Positions 22,010 through 32,192 of a stretch of 64,000 bases of DNA are shown piece after piece. The DNA comes from Ancistrus triradiatus. Taxonomy: Eukaryota; Chordata; Actinopteri; Siluriformes; Loricariidae. The notes beneath the pieces are model-generated. The model was not told the DNA's origin, did no database searches, and saw nothing but the letters and a program-made list of their open reading frames with translations. Within the stretch, counting starts at the first letter, position 1, and the number at the start of each line of letters is the position of its first letter. A program made the position numbers and the translations under genes. The stretch is from NCBI GenBank assembly GCA_025084515.1, contig JAJAGP010000240.1:356501-420500 (forward strand), read 5' to 3'.

Positions 22010-22860
22010 TGCTTTTCAAGGCTGCTTGGGTCTAAAATTTAACTGTGCATTTGCATTCATGGACTCATTACAGCAGGTCTTATTAGGGCCAGCGTAATTA
22101 GTACGGCGTTAATAACTTTCGCCGAGTGGCGCTGCCAAGCAGGGATTAAGCTGGAGAGGCCTGGCATAGCCTATCACTGCTGGATTTTCCCCATGAAGGC
22201 TTTCCGCGACTGGCAGGTGACGGGTGGAACGTGAGGGTTTCACGCTGGATTTGCCGTCCACTTCATCTCAGGAATCCAATACCGACACGGTACCGCCGGA
22301 ATCATGCGACCCCCAAATTGATGAAGTGGGAACGCTTTCGATCTCAGGGCGCTTCTGGGGAGAGCGCGGTGGGCTCCTTTCGCTCCAGATGAACTTGTTC
22401 TGCTCAGCCCGGCGGGAAGAGGAGCAGAGTCGCCTCCGAACGCGGCAGAGGTGCCAAGCATCCCGCTTTATCATTCCGCAGCATTTGGCTTTCTTTTGGC
22501 AGGTGGCAAAACGAGGCCGTTGGCGCAGGGCTTGGCAGCGTCTGCTGTGAGTCAGGATGCCAAATGCCAAGGCTGCCTGCCCGTATGGTGGGAACCAGGG
22601 CTGGATGTGAAGGGGCCTGGCACGACTGCATTTTCACACTGGGCGCAAATGAGATGTGGGGGATATACAGGGTCCAGCTGAGCTCCAGCACAGACACGGT
22701 GGAAATGAGGAGCAGAGCGGCGCTTCCATTCATCCAGATACTGCCACCGATAAACAATACCGCATGTCGCCTCGCAGTGGCACGGCATATAAAGCGGAGA
22801 AGCTTTGTGTGGACTTATATCAGTGGCATCATCAGGCACCACCAGGAGAGGGCAAGTACT
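22010..22860. other. GC-rich unique block
   Basis: About 850 bp of balanced to GC-rich sequence with no transposon landmarks. Overlapping open frames of about 100-117 codons occur on both strands near 22220-22760, but none shows a known domain, and the mutual overlap suggests low stop density. The left part (CTCATTACAGCAGGTCTTAT, TAATTAGTACGGCGTTAATA) is homeodomain-site-like. Could be a conserved enhancer. Confidence 0.35.
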
Positions 22861-22962
22861 AGGGGTGGGCAGTATGACAGTATTTTATCGTATCATGCTC
22901 AGACAGGCTATTTAATTAAACATGTCCCATTGCTTGTTACATTGGATACCAATCCATCTCAG

Positions 22963-24146
22963 ATATTTCTGCATAAATATGACCTAAAACATCATCAGAT
23001 TTTCACACAAGTCCTAAAAGTAGATCAAGAGAACCCAGTTAAACAAATGAGAAACATATTATATTTGGTCATTTATTTATTGAGGAAAATTATCCAATAT
23101 TACATATTAGTGAGTGGCAAAAGTATGTGAACCTCTAGGATTAGCAGTTCATTTGAAGGTGAAATTAGAGTCAGGTGTTTTCAATCTATGGGATGCCAAT
23201 CAGGTGTGAGTGGGCACACTGTTTTATTTAAAGAACAGGGATCTATCAAAGGCTGCTCTTCATAACACATTCGTGGAAGTGTATCATGGCACGTACAAAG
23301 ACGTTTTCTGAGGACCTCAGAAAAAGAGTTGTTGATGCTAATCAGGCTGGAAAAGGTTACACAACCATCTCTAAAGAGTCTGGACTCCACCAATCTACAG
23401 TCAGACAGATTGTGTACAAATGGAGGAAATTCAAAACCATTATTACCCTCCCCAGGAGTGGTCGACCAACAAAGATCACTCCAAGAGCAAGGCGTGTAAT
23501 AGTTGGTGAAGTCACAAAGGACCCCAGGGTAACTTCTAAGCAACTGTAGGCCTCTCTCACATTGGCTGATGTTAATGTTCATGAGTCCACCATCAGAAGA
23601 ACACTGAACAACAATGGTGTGCATGGCAAGGTTGCAAGGAGAAAGCCACTGCTCTCCAAAAAGAACATTTCTGCTCGTCTGCAGTTTGCTAAAGATCACG
23701 TGGACGAGCCAGGAGGCTATTAGAAGAATGTTTTGTGCATGGATGAGACCAAAATAGAACTTTTTGGTTTAAACAAAAAGCGTTATGTTTGGAGAAAGGA
23801 AAACACTGCATTCCAGCATAAGAACCTTATCCCATCTGTGAAACATGGTGGTGGTAGTATCATGGTTTGGGCCTGTTTTGCTGCATCTGGGCCAGGACAG
23901 CTTGCCATCATTGATGGAACAACCAGACACTGAAAGCAAAGGTTCACATACTTTTGCCACTCACTAATATGAAATATTGGATCATTTTCTTCAATAAATA
24001 AATGACCAAGTATTTGCCTTATTTGTTTAACCTGGTTCTCTTTATCTACTTTTAGGACTTGTGTAAAAATCTGATGATGTTTTCGGTCATATTCATGCAG
24101 AAATATAGAAAATCATAAAGCATTCACAAACTTTCAAGCTCGACTG
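22963..24146 (+). mobile_element. Tc1-like family B element, 5'-truncated and C-terminally deleted
   Basis: Enters at ATATTTCTGCATAAATATGA, missing the outer TIR, and runs to ACTTTCAAGCTCGACTG, followed by TA. Inner blocks (CACTCACTAATATGAAATAT, TCTTTATCTACTTTTAGGAC) are inverted relative to the left side. Confidence 0.85.
23286..23933 (+). pseudogene. Tc1-type transposase (family B), truncated
   Basis: In one frame throughout: MARTKTFSEDLRKRVVDANQ, the helix-turn-helix (TISKESGLHQSTVRQIVYKW), GRPTKITPRARR, a stop in place of Glu at codon 88, RRTLNNNGVHGKVARRKPL, a stop in place of Trp just before the catalytic region, MDETKIELFG (first Asp), and HGGGSIMVWACFAASG. It then ends after DGT because the remaining part, with the second Asp and the Glu, is deleted. 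Full-length relatives run about 340 codons. Confidence 0.9.
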
Positions 24147-24147
24147 T

Positions 24148-24315
24148 ACGGTTAAAATACTGGACTTTGTTCCAGGAGGTCCTGGGTACCCAGCATTGCC
24201 AAGCTGCCACAGTTGGGCCCTCAAGCAAGGCCTTTAAAGCACAGTTGCCTGAATTGTACCTTGTGAGTTAATATTGTTGTAAGTCACTCTAGAAAAGAGT
24301 GGAATGACTAAATAC
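24148..24315 (+). repeat. SINE copy abutting the family B element
   Basis: GTTAAAATACTGGACTTTGT, CCAAGCTGCCACAGTTGGGC and CTCAAGCAAGGC, then TTGTAAGTCACTCTAG, parallel 16958-17134 with more divergence. It directly follows the transposon end. Confidence 0.65.
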
Positions 24316-24324
24316 CACCTGATC

Positions 24325-24410
24325 TTAACGCCAGCCTGGGGTTTGAACCCAGGTCCTCAGGAACTGCTGATCCCAGCAGCTCACTCTTACCTTTGAGCCA
24401 GTTAAATACT
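24325..24410 (-). repeat. tRNA-head-like fragment
   Basis: CAGCCTGGGGTTTGAACCCAG, GTCCTCAGGAACTGCTG and CTCACTCTTACC resemble 20045-20115 and 51050-51125. In reverse it has GGTTCAAACCCC, a B-box match. Confidence 0.55.
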
Positions 24411-24420
24411 ACAGCCTAAC

Positions 24421-25276
24421 ATAAACATTCAGAAGTGGCATGGTGACGCAAGTAGTTAGACTGAGGTACAGTGTTGTTAGTTTTACAAAGGCATGAATCC
24501 ATCCAAATTAAAATCAGCCTTCCCATTCAGTACCTCGCATTACTCGAGCGTATGAAAATGAATAACTCACGACCGAAATTCCTGCGGAAAAAAGGACAAG
24601 TTGGATAAAGAAAAAAAAATCCAGCACAGTCGAGTCATTCAATAATTCCTCCTGGAATGACTCTCGGGACTGCCATAAAGCACATCCAAATGAAAAGCCA
24701 GGCGTAATAAAGCACCGCACCTAATTGCAGGTCTCCTCTAAGCAGTGATGAGGAAAACCTATAAAAGCAATATCACGAGTAATTAGACTTCGCTCACTTT
24801 CAAACATCACCGGTGACAAACACGCACTTCATATTCCCGTATCCTTAAATCATCTAATTACAAAACAACCCCAAAAAACGCACTGGCGCGGCTGCCAGCG
24901 AGAAGAGTAATTATCATCACCGAACCAGTTCTGCACAAATACGACTCAAACCGGGCCTCGCACGCAAACTAATCGCTTTAGTCGTGCAATCAAGGCTCAG
25001 TGTGTCGACACAGCGACGCTCAGCCGCGTTCTCACTTCCACGCCGTCTCCAAATCCAACCTCCGCAGAGCTTCACTTTGCACCTCGCTAAATTCGGCACC
25101 CCAACGATTCCGCCCTGATTAAATTCGACGCCTGTTCCAGCTCCAAAACAACAAGATGGGAATCAATAAACTCCGAAATTTAGAGCGGGGCTTCAAAGAA
25201 GACTTTTTTACAATTATTACATTCAGAAACAATAATTACCCAGTGCTTCTGGAACAAAGACAAACTGCACCATATA
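24421..25276. other. Unique stretch, possible conserved noncoding blocks
   Basis: 24500-24760 (CATTACTCGAGCGTATGAAA, TAATAAAGCACCGCACCTAA) and 24780-25200 lack repeat landmarks and are richer in mixed-sequence than the flanks. No supported exon. Confidence 0.3.
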
Positions 25277-25717
25277 CAGTACTGTGCAAAAGTCTTAGGA
25301 CACTATTAGATTTGTTGTTTTAATAATGGTATAATGGCCATCGTCAATCCATAATACGATTTTCCATGGATCTTCATTCCAATATTTGGGAGCATTAGCA
25401 TATCTTAGCCTTTTCACCCTGTCCCCCTTCTGAAAAAGTGGTTTCTCGGCTGCTACCCTTCCAAAAAGACCATTTCTGATCAAGCTTCTTTGGACTGTAG
25501 CATTTCTGATGAAGGTGCCAGATGCTGCTATTGGGAGGTCACACAAAAAATTGGCACTGTAGCCTATTGAAGCTGTTTTTTCTTTTAGTTTTAATACTGA
25601 TTAAAAAATTCCTGTATGTTCTGGTTGGAGTCTATTAAAGAGACTGATAAATAGTTATATATTGTCAATATACCATTGGTTTATACCAATGGTACATCTA
25701 ATGTAATGACTGTACTG
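25277..25717 (-). mobile_element. Tc1-like family C derivative with transposase scrap
   Basis: CAGTACTGTGCAAAAGTCTT at the left after TA; worn right end ATGACTGTACTG before TA. On the minus strand 25295-25546 encodes TVQRSLIRNGLFGRVAAEKP then KYWNEDPWKIVLWIDD, the linker and first-Asp region of a Tc1 transposase (normally W-x-DE). The rest is deleted. Confidence 0.8.
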
Positions 25718-26117
25718 TATATATATGACAAATGACAAGAACTAGACCAGTGTTTCTATACTGACTGATCCCAGGCTTAAACTACATCAGTAGTTCTGGA
25801 AATAATTAAGCATGAGCGAATCCACTATCCAAAAACTATAGTTCTGGCTTTACTTAACTCTCCCGCTCTGTCTCTCACGCACACGCATGTGCAGAACTCG
25901 CTGCCGCTGGGAAAACTCTATCTGGAAACCTGCAATACTTTTATGAAGTCAAAAAGCCAGAGCAAAGCCATCAAAAAAAGAAATCATGTAACTGGGGATG
26001 TAATTTGAACAGTTTCGTCCTTCATTTCTCTCATCCTCTGATAAGACAGCAGCCTCTGTTATACAAGGTGTTTGGGGAAATCTTTCTTTAGGGAGAAAAG
26101 TCAATCCGTGCTGAGGT

Positions 26118-26340
26118 AAAGATAAGATAAGATAACATAAGATAGGATAAGATAGCCTTTTATTATCCCACAAGGGGAAATATGCCTTGTTACGGCAACA
26201 AGGGGGAAGAAACAGAATAAATACAAGTTGACACACACTTTAAAATAATGAAGTACAAAGCACTACACAATAAAATAGAATATATGAAAAATACTCAATA
26301 TACAATACAAATACACCAAAAACAATACTGAGTGGATTAA
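26118..26340 (-). repeat. LINE-like 3' tail fragment, (GATAA)n
   Basis: AGATAAGATAAGATAAC followed by CCTTTTATTATCCCACAAGG and GGGAAATATGCCTTGTTACG is typical of the 3' end of a fish non-LTR retrotransposon inserted in reverse. The 5' part is missing. No reverse transcriptase is seen. Confidence 0.6.
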
Positions 26341-26344
26341 AGCC

Positions 26345-27905
26345 ATTACCAGAATAGAGATTCACTGAATACTTCCACAAACTACCATTATCCTGGGATT
26401 TGAACTCACAAGCTAATGATGGCTAGTAGTTCAGTCAGTACAGTGTAAAGTCACATCCTTTTATCGTCAATTCAAAGTCCTGGAGTTTGACCATGCAAAC
26501 TTATCATCACTATGTACTACCATAACTACTGGCACTAGTCCTTGGATTACAGCTGATAACCTCATGGCCACCAGTGAACTACCACAAACCTCCAGTACTA
26601 ATCCTAGGAGTTGATCTCACAACCTATGGGTCACTAGTGGACCTCTGTACCCCTTGATGGAAGTGATATAATCTTAAATAATTGTCAATTCATTCGCTGG
26701 TGAACTACCATCATTCTGAATTATCCAGTCAATACTAAACTACCACAACCCCAGTGATGAACCTGGGCTTTGAACTCACAAGCCCATGATCACCGGTGAA
26801 TTACCACAACATTTCGAAACCCATAATCACACAGGTTAATGTGGTAGCCCCAGTATTTGAGCTTGCCACCTTCTGATAGTAATAAACTAAAATGAAATAC
26901 AATAAACAACCATAGTCCAGAGTGCTCATTCTGGGATTTAGAACCCACCATTTCATAGTCACTAGTGAACCTGTCCCAGCATTTTGATCTCACAACCTTC
27001 TGATGAAGTGAACTAAAAAAATACAACCTTGCAATCTTTCACTACTGAGCTATCATAAGTCTAGTAGTCTTCGGAGCTGAACTCACAACCATAGCTGTCC
27101 ACAGTGGTCGTGAGATTTGAACTCACAACGTTCTGATCCACACGGACAGTCATGGGATTTGAGCTCATAACATCATGGTCACTGGTGAACCTCCATAATC
27201 CTCAGCAGCCACTCACAATCCTTAAGCCATGAGCTACAAGTGATAATGCTGGGATTTAAACACAAAACCTTCTGACTGTTGAACTCAACCATCAGCTGCT
27301 CATAGTGGATTGGTTTGATCATACTAAAGAATCATTGGATAAATCCACAAATCTCCACAACCCTCGGGGCTAAATGTGAGACTTCAAATCACAACCTTCT
27401 GATCCACTCGGACAGTCGTGGGATCTGAATTCGCAACATCATGGTCACTAGTGAACCTTCATTATCCTCAGAAGCCACTCACAATGCTCTGATCACTATT
27501 GAACTGCCATAGGCTACAGTGATAGGGCTGGGATTTAAACACATAATCTTCTGATTGGTAATCTTCCATAAACCACAGTAACAGTTTGGGAATTTGACCT
27601 TGCAACCTTCTAATTGCTACAAAACCTCCATATACATCAGTGACGTGACCTCACAGGCACTAGTGCAGTAGCCCTGGGATTTGACCTCCCAACCTTTTGA
27701 CAGTAGTAACCTAAAAGTAATAATATAAACAACCATAGCCTTTAGTGTTTGTTCTGGGATTTTGAATCCACCATCTCATAGTCACTAGCGAACCTGTCCT
27801 GGTATTTTGATCTCACAACCTTCCGACCTTTCAATCTTTTACCACCGACTTCTGAGCTCAACTCATAACCATCAGCTGCTCATAGCGGATTGGTTTGAGT
27901 CTCTG
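26345..27905. repeat. Decayed tandem array of tRNA B-box-like units
   Basis: About 1.55 kb in which the phrase GGGATTTGAACTCACAACCT (or worn versions) followed by TCTGATCACTAGTGAACC recurs about 15-18 times, every 40-100 bp. Clear copies are at 26395, 26605, 26768, 26933, 26980, 27075, 27112, 27155, 27250, 27380, 27420, 27530, 27592, 27675, 27755 and 27800. There is higher-order structure: 26830-27010 resembles 27668-27840 (shift about 823 bp), and 27108-27205 resembles 27376-27485 (shift about 266 bp). In reverse, each unit contains GGTTGTGAGTTCAAATCCC, a B-box-like core. No A box or cloverleaf is evident, so these are not tRNA genes. Confidence 0.75.
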
Positions 27906-28440
27906 AATAAAAGTGTTTAAAACACAGATAATAAAGCAGTTAGGCAAATCGGAATTTAAAATGCCAAACGGAACCAAACTCTGATTCATAAACGTTTTTC
28001 ATTTACGAAGAACAAAAGGAATTTAAGCTCGATTTGAAACATCACAGATCCTCATTGCACAAAGACTCCGCCGCACAAACGTCCTAATGAATAGGAGCTT
28101 TGAGATTTCAGAAGTGTGTGAGCAGAAGTGCAACTGATCCGCCTTCCCAAACCCTTTAAACACTAGAATTAAGCACAACACAAATCAGACAAAGCCGAGC
28201 TTCTCCATTAGAACAACGCAGCAGTAGAAAGGGCTTCCCTCTAAAAGCTTTTGGGCAAGGATGAAGCACTCGAGGCGGGCAAGTAGGCTCTCAGAGGGCT
28301 CGTTCCGCACCTCACAATGCGGGTGGTAAAAGCACTGTGATTTTGTGCGATCGGGGCGAGGAGCCACAATGGAACGAGAGCAGGGGAACAAGCGGCTAAA
28401 ATGCGGGAGCCACTAATGAAGCCGAGAGAAAAGAAAGAGG
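27906..28440. other. Unassigned stretch
   Basis: No recognised repeat. Mixed composition; no supported gene. Confidence 0.4.
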
Positions 28441-28443
28441 CAC

Positions 28444-28481
28444 GAATGAATGAATGAATGAATGAATGAATGAATGAATGG
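28444..28481. repeat. (GAAT)n microsatellite
   Basis: About nine perfect AATG/GAAT units. Confidence 0.95.
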
Positions 28482-28890
28482 AGGACGTCCATTAAAATCG
28501 TAAGCCACTTCACACCAACATATGGCACCCACCATATAGACATCATAACCACTGACTAATATTTTACATTCAAACTCTCATTTCAATCAGATTTTCACTT
28601 AATTGGCTTTGATCCTGGTGAAATTAAGCCGTTACCTAATTGTTTAACCTTCGCTGGCTTTCTATTGTCTCATTAATCCGCAACCCTCTTGTACCTTATC
28701 TATTCAATAATGCACTGCATATTTATTTCAGATTTTGACCATATTCAGCATCTCGGAGGTTAATTAGGCAATTAACCCAACTTTTTCTGGTCAGGGTCTC
28801 AAGGCGCTTGTCCCCCGAGAGCACAGGGCTCAGCGTGTCCTGGACGGGACAACAGCTCATCGCTGCAGGCAGTTATTGTCATTAATACAG
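28482..28890. other. Unassigned stretch, possible conserved block
   Basis: 28560-28790 is ATTA-rich and non-repetitive (AATTGGCTTTGATCC, TTAATTAGGCAATTAACCC). No gene. Confidence 0.3.
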
Positions 28891-28924
28891 CTTTATGCAA
28901 AAGTGAATCCCTTGTACACACTTG

Positions 28925-29225
28925 GTTGCCTCCCAGCTCCAGCGTCCCGGGTTCGATCCTGACCTCTGCCTGTGTGGAGTTTGCAGGTCCTCCCCGTGTC
29001 TGCGTGGGTTTACTCTGGGTACTCCGGTTTCCTCCCACAGTCCAAAAACATGTGTAAGGTTAATTGGTGTTTCTAAACTGCCTTTGCGTGTGAGTGTATG
29101 TGCCCTACGATGGATTGGCGTCCTGTCTAGGAATGTTCCCGCCTCTCGCCCTGTGCCCCCGGCTAGGCAATGGCTCACCAGTGACCCTAACCATGATTTA
29201 GCGGATTAGAAAGTGAATGAATGAA
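28925..29225 (+). repeat. SINE-like repeat with B-box head
   Basis: CGTCCCGGGTTCGATCCTGA carries a good B box. It is followed by TGTGTGGAGTTTGCAGGTCC, CTGGGTACTCCGGTTTCCTC, TGGATTGGCGTCCTG and a GAATGAATGAATAAAT tail. This is a well-populated fish repeat; copies in reverse lie at 16630 and 59395. Confidence 0.75.
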
Positions 29226-29289
29226 TAAATAAGTGAATCATAAAACATGCACCTTGGACACCTTTCTAAACAGTTCACCTGTTCAATCC

Positions 29290-29800
29290 CTTTTTAACAT
29301 TTGCCAGGTAACAGTTCCTATTGTCCAATTTTGGTGAGCCTGTGTGAATTCTTAGCTCAAGACAGTGGCAACTGGCGTGGTCTTCTACCATTGTAGCCCA
29401 ACTGCTTCAAGGTCTGACGCGCTGTGCATTCAGAGGGGCTCTTTGGCATACCTTGGTTGTAACGAGTGGTTATTTGACTTGCCTTTATAGCAGCTTGAAC
29501 CAGTCTGGCCATTCTCCTCTTTTTTGGACCATTGTCTGTAAACCCTAGATATAGCAGCGTGTATAAATCCAGTATAGCAGCAGTTTTGGGAAAACTCCAA
29601 AACACCAACAACCATGACACGTTCAAAGTCACCAGAATCACCTCGCTTCCCCATTCTGATGTTTGGTTTGAACTTCAGCAGACTGTCTTGACCATGCCTA
29701 AATGCACTGATCTGCTGTGGGATTGGCTGATTAGATATTTGCCTTAAAAAACAGTTGAATCGTGTATCTAATAAAATGGCCAGTAAGTGTGTGTGTGTGT
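29290..29800 (-). mobile_element. Tc1-like family D fragment
   Basis: Ends with TCTAATAAAATGGCCAGTAA then a GTGTGT run. The sub-terminal TGGGATTGGCTGATTAGATA matches the family D element at 32465 in reverse. Confidence 0.75.
29357..29641 (-). pseudogene. Tc1-type transposase N-terminal part (family D)
   Basis: NGPKKRRMARLVQAAIKASQ then ITTRYNQGMPKSPSECTARQ, TLKQLGYNGRRPRQLPLS. This is the DNA-binding half of this Tc1 branch. No catalytic residues remain. The same segment occurs in the 32465 element (ITSRYNPSVQKSLSECTTRQ). Confidence 0.8.
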
Positions 29801-29803
29801 GTA

Positions 29804-31337
29804 GAGTGGTGCTTGAAAGTTTGTGAACCCTTTAGAATTTTCTATATTTCTGCATAAATATGACCTAAAAAAACCATCGGAATCCTAAAAGTAGATAAAG
29901 AGAACCCAGTTAAACAAATGAGACAAAAATATTATACTTGGACATTTATTTATTGAGGAAAATGATCCAATATTACATATTAGTGAGAGGCAAAAGTATG
30001 TGAACCTTTGCTTTCAGTATCTGCTGTGACCCCCTTGTGCAGCAATAACTGTAACTAAACGTTTCCTGTAACTGTTGATCAGTCCTGCACACCAGCTTGG
30101 AGGAATTTTAGCCCATTCCTCCGTACAGAACAGCTTCAGCTCTGGGATGTTGGTTGGTTTCCTCACATTAGCTGCTCGCTTCAGGTCCTTCCACAACATT
30201 TCGATTGGATTAAGGTCAGGACTTTGACTTGGCCATTCCAAAATATGAACTTTATTCTTCTTTAACCATTCTTTGGTAGAACGGCTTGTGTGCTTAGGGT
30301 CGGTGTCTTGCTGCATGACCAACCTTTTCTTGAGATTCAGTTCATGGACAGATGTCCTGACATTTTCCTTTAGAATTCTCTTATATCATTCAGAATTCAT
30401 TGTTCCATCAATGATGGCAAGCCGCCCTGGTCCAGATGCAGCAAAACAAGCCCAATCCATTATACTACCACCACAATGTTTCACAGATGGGACAAGGATC
30501 TTATGCTGGAATGCAGTGCTTTCCTTTCTCCAAGCATAACGCTTTCGTTTAAACCAAAAAGTTCTGTTTTGGTCTCATCCATCCACAAAACATTCTTCCA
30601 ATAGCCTTCTGGCTCGTCCACGTGATCTTTAGCAAACTGCAGACGAGCAGCAATGTTCTTTTTGGAGAGCAGTGGCTTTCTCCTTCCAACCCTGCCATGC
30701 ACACCATTGTTATTCAGTGTTCTTCTGATGATGGACTCATGAACATTAACATAAGCCAAATGTGAGAGAGGCCTTCAGTTGCTTAGAAGTTACCTTGGGC
30801 TCCTTTGTGACCTCGCCAACTATTACACGCCTTGCTCTTGGAGTGATCTTTGTTGGTCGACCACTCCTGGGGAGGGTAACAATGGTCTTGAATTTCCTCC
30901 ATTTGTACACAATCTGTCTGACTGTGGATTGGTGAAGTCCAAACTCTTTAGAGATGGTTTTGTAACCTTTTCCAGCCTGATGAGCATCAACTCTTTTTCT
31001 GAGGTCCTCAGAAATCTCCTTTGTTCATGCCATGATACACCTCCACAAACGTGTTGTGAAGAGCAGACTTTGATAGATCCCTGTTCTTTAAATAACACAG
31101 TGTGCCGACTCTAATTTCACCTTGAAATTAGCTGATATTCTCAGAGGTTCACATACTTTTGCCACTCACTAATATGTCATATTGGAGCATTTTCCTCAAT
31201 AAATAAATGACCAAGTATAATATTTTTGTCTCATTTGTTTAGCTGGGTTCTCTTTATCTACTTTTAGGAATTGTGTAAAAATCTGATGATGTTTTAGGTC
31301 ATATTTATAAGGGTTCACCAACTTTCAAGCACCACTG
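29804..31337 (-). mobile_element. Tc1-like family B element, full length but inactive
   Basis: GAGTGGTGCTTGAAAGTTTG (first base changed from C) after TA at 29802-29803; right end AACTTTCAAGCACCACTG before TA at 31338-31339. 1534 bp. It sits immediately against the terminus of the family D fragment. The best-preserved family B copy here. Confidence 0.9.
30014..31033 (-). pseudogene. Tc1-type transposase (family B), nearly full length
   Basis: Start at 31033; codon 3 is TGA where sisters have CGA (Arg), a CpG-decay change. Readable stretches: helix-turn-helix, VNVHESIIRRTLNNNGVHGR, KNVLWMDETKTELFG (first Asp), a one-base deletion just after GLN, then VMQQDTDPKHTS (second Asp), EWPSQSPDLNPIEMLW (Glu, 34 residues after the Asp: the DD34E pattern), ending GGHSRY and stop at about 340 codons. 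Few lesions, so relatively young. Confidence 0.9.
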
Positions 31338-31779
31338 TATTTATGCATGTTCATTAATTGGATACTGGAATTAAAGGACATCCTTTGTCATTTAACTGAT
31401 CAATATGAGGCTTTGCTCAGCATTTAGGAAGTCTTGTTTCCCAGCCTATATCCATGAATTTATACTCGCACTGCATCTGTTCTGTCTCAGTACCCGTGCT
31501 GATCAGTCATAACAAACATAACAAAATCAAACCACAACACTGGTGAGAGCAAAACCAGCCAAACAATGATCACAGCATCGTGCCAACAACAAGAACCAAG
31601 CAGAGGCATGGATGGTGAATGAAAGCAGGGGAAAGTGTAGTGAAGGAAAGCAACTACGTGGACTGGTGGGAAGCCGAGAACTTGGAGCTCCAGTGTGAGG
31701 TGGCAGTCAGAGCCGTAGCTGACACTTTCTATCTCTCTCGACAAACCTCTGATCGTTTAAAACAGCTCCATTTGAGATT
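31338..31779. other. Unassigned intron-start stretch
   Basis: Between the last transposon and the CpG-rich block; no repeat or further exon recognised. Confidence 0.4.
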
Positions 31780-31967
31780 CCCACGCATCACACCGCACCG
31801 CATCGCATCACACCGCGCGGCTCTGGCGTTACATTGTCCGCTTTATCCTGCTGTTTTAACGCGTGCCGGTCTGACAGCGATGCGCACCACGTCAGTTCGG
31901 CGTTTCCACCTAAAGCTCCACAAAGACCCTCGCAGAGAAATGGAAAGAAAAGCCCAGTCGCTCTTAC

Positions 31968-32020
31968 CATTGCTGCTCCAGCTCCCACTCTCTGAAAAAG
32001 TCCAACTCGAATATGTCCAT
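31968..32020 (-). CDS. aff2: First coding exon of an AFF-family gene (AFF2/FMR2-like), partial
   Basis: Seen: on the minus strand an ATG at 32020-32018 in a strong context (A at -3, G at +4) opens MDIFELDFFREWELEQQ, then TG followed by GTAAGAG. That is a good splice donor, with GT at 31967-31966, and leaves a phase-2 codon starting TG (Cys or Trp). Known: human AFF2 begins MDLFDFFRDWDLEQQC and AFF3 begins MDSFDLALLQEWDLESLC. The spacing to the Cys matches AFF3, while the FFR-W-LEQQ residues match AFF2 better. AFF proteins are nuclear scaffolds of the super elongation complex. Inferred: this is exon 1 of a teleost aff2-like gene read leftward, with a large intron 1 filling 1-31967. No second exon is visible in the window. 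The assignment to AFF2 rather than another AFF paralogue is tentative. Confidence 0.6.
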
Positions 32021-32085
32021 TGTAGCGGGTCGGAAGGAACCGGAGCGGTTATGCGTCAGGCTGCATGCGGGTCCGGCGGAGCGCC

Positions 32086-32192
32086 TGTGTGCGCGCCTGT
32101 CTGTATGTGTGTGCGCGCGAGGATCTGTGTGTCTGCGTGTGCCTGCGCGTGTGTGTGCGCGCGCGCGTGTGTGTGGTGTGCTGTGCCGTGCT
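32086..32192. repeat. Alternating purine-pyrimidine (TG/CG) tract in the 5' leader
   Basis: About 107 bp dominated by TG and CG steps (for example runs of TGTGTGTGCGCGCGCG), interrupted by short GAGGATC and CTGC pieces. On the sense (minus) strand of the AFF-like gene it reads as CA/CG repeats 70-170 bp upstream of the start codon. Such sequence can adopt Z-DNA. It is imperfect, so less prone to slippage than a pure repeat. Confidence 0.8.

Noticed and set aside
22564..23130. A 188-codon open frame on the plus strand
   Set aside because: The left part lies in a GC-rich unique block and the right part runs into the left end of a family B transposon. No motif, and competing frames overlap it.
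26345..27905. CRISPR-like array
   Set aside because: Repeats are degenerate and irregularly spaced, in a vertebrate-type genome; nothing like cas genes.
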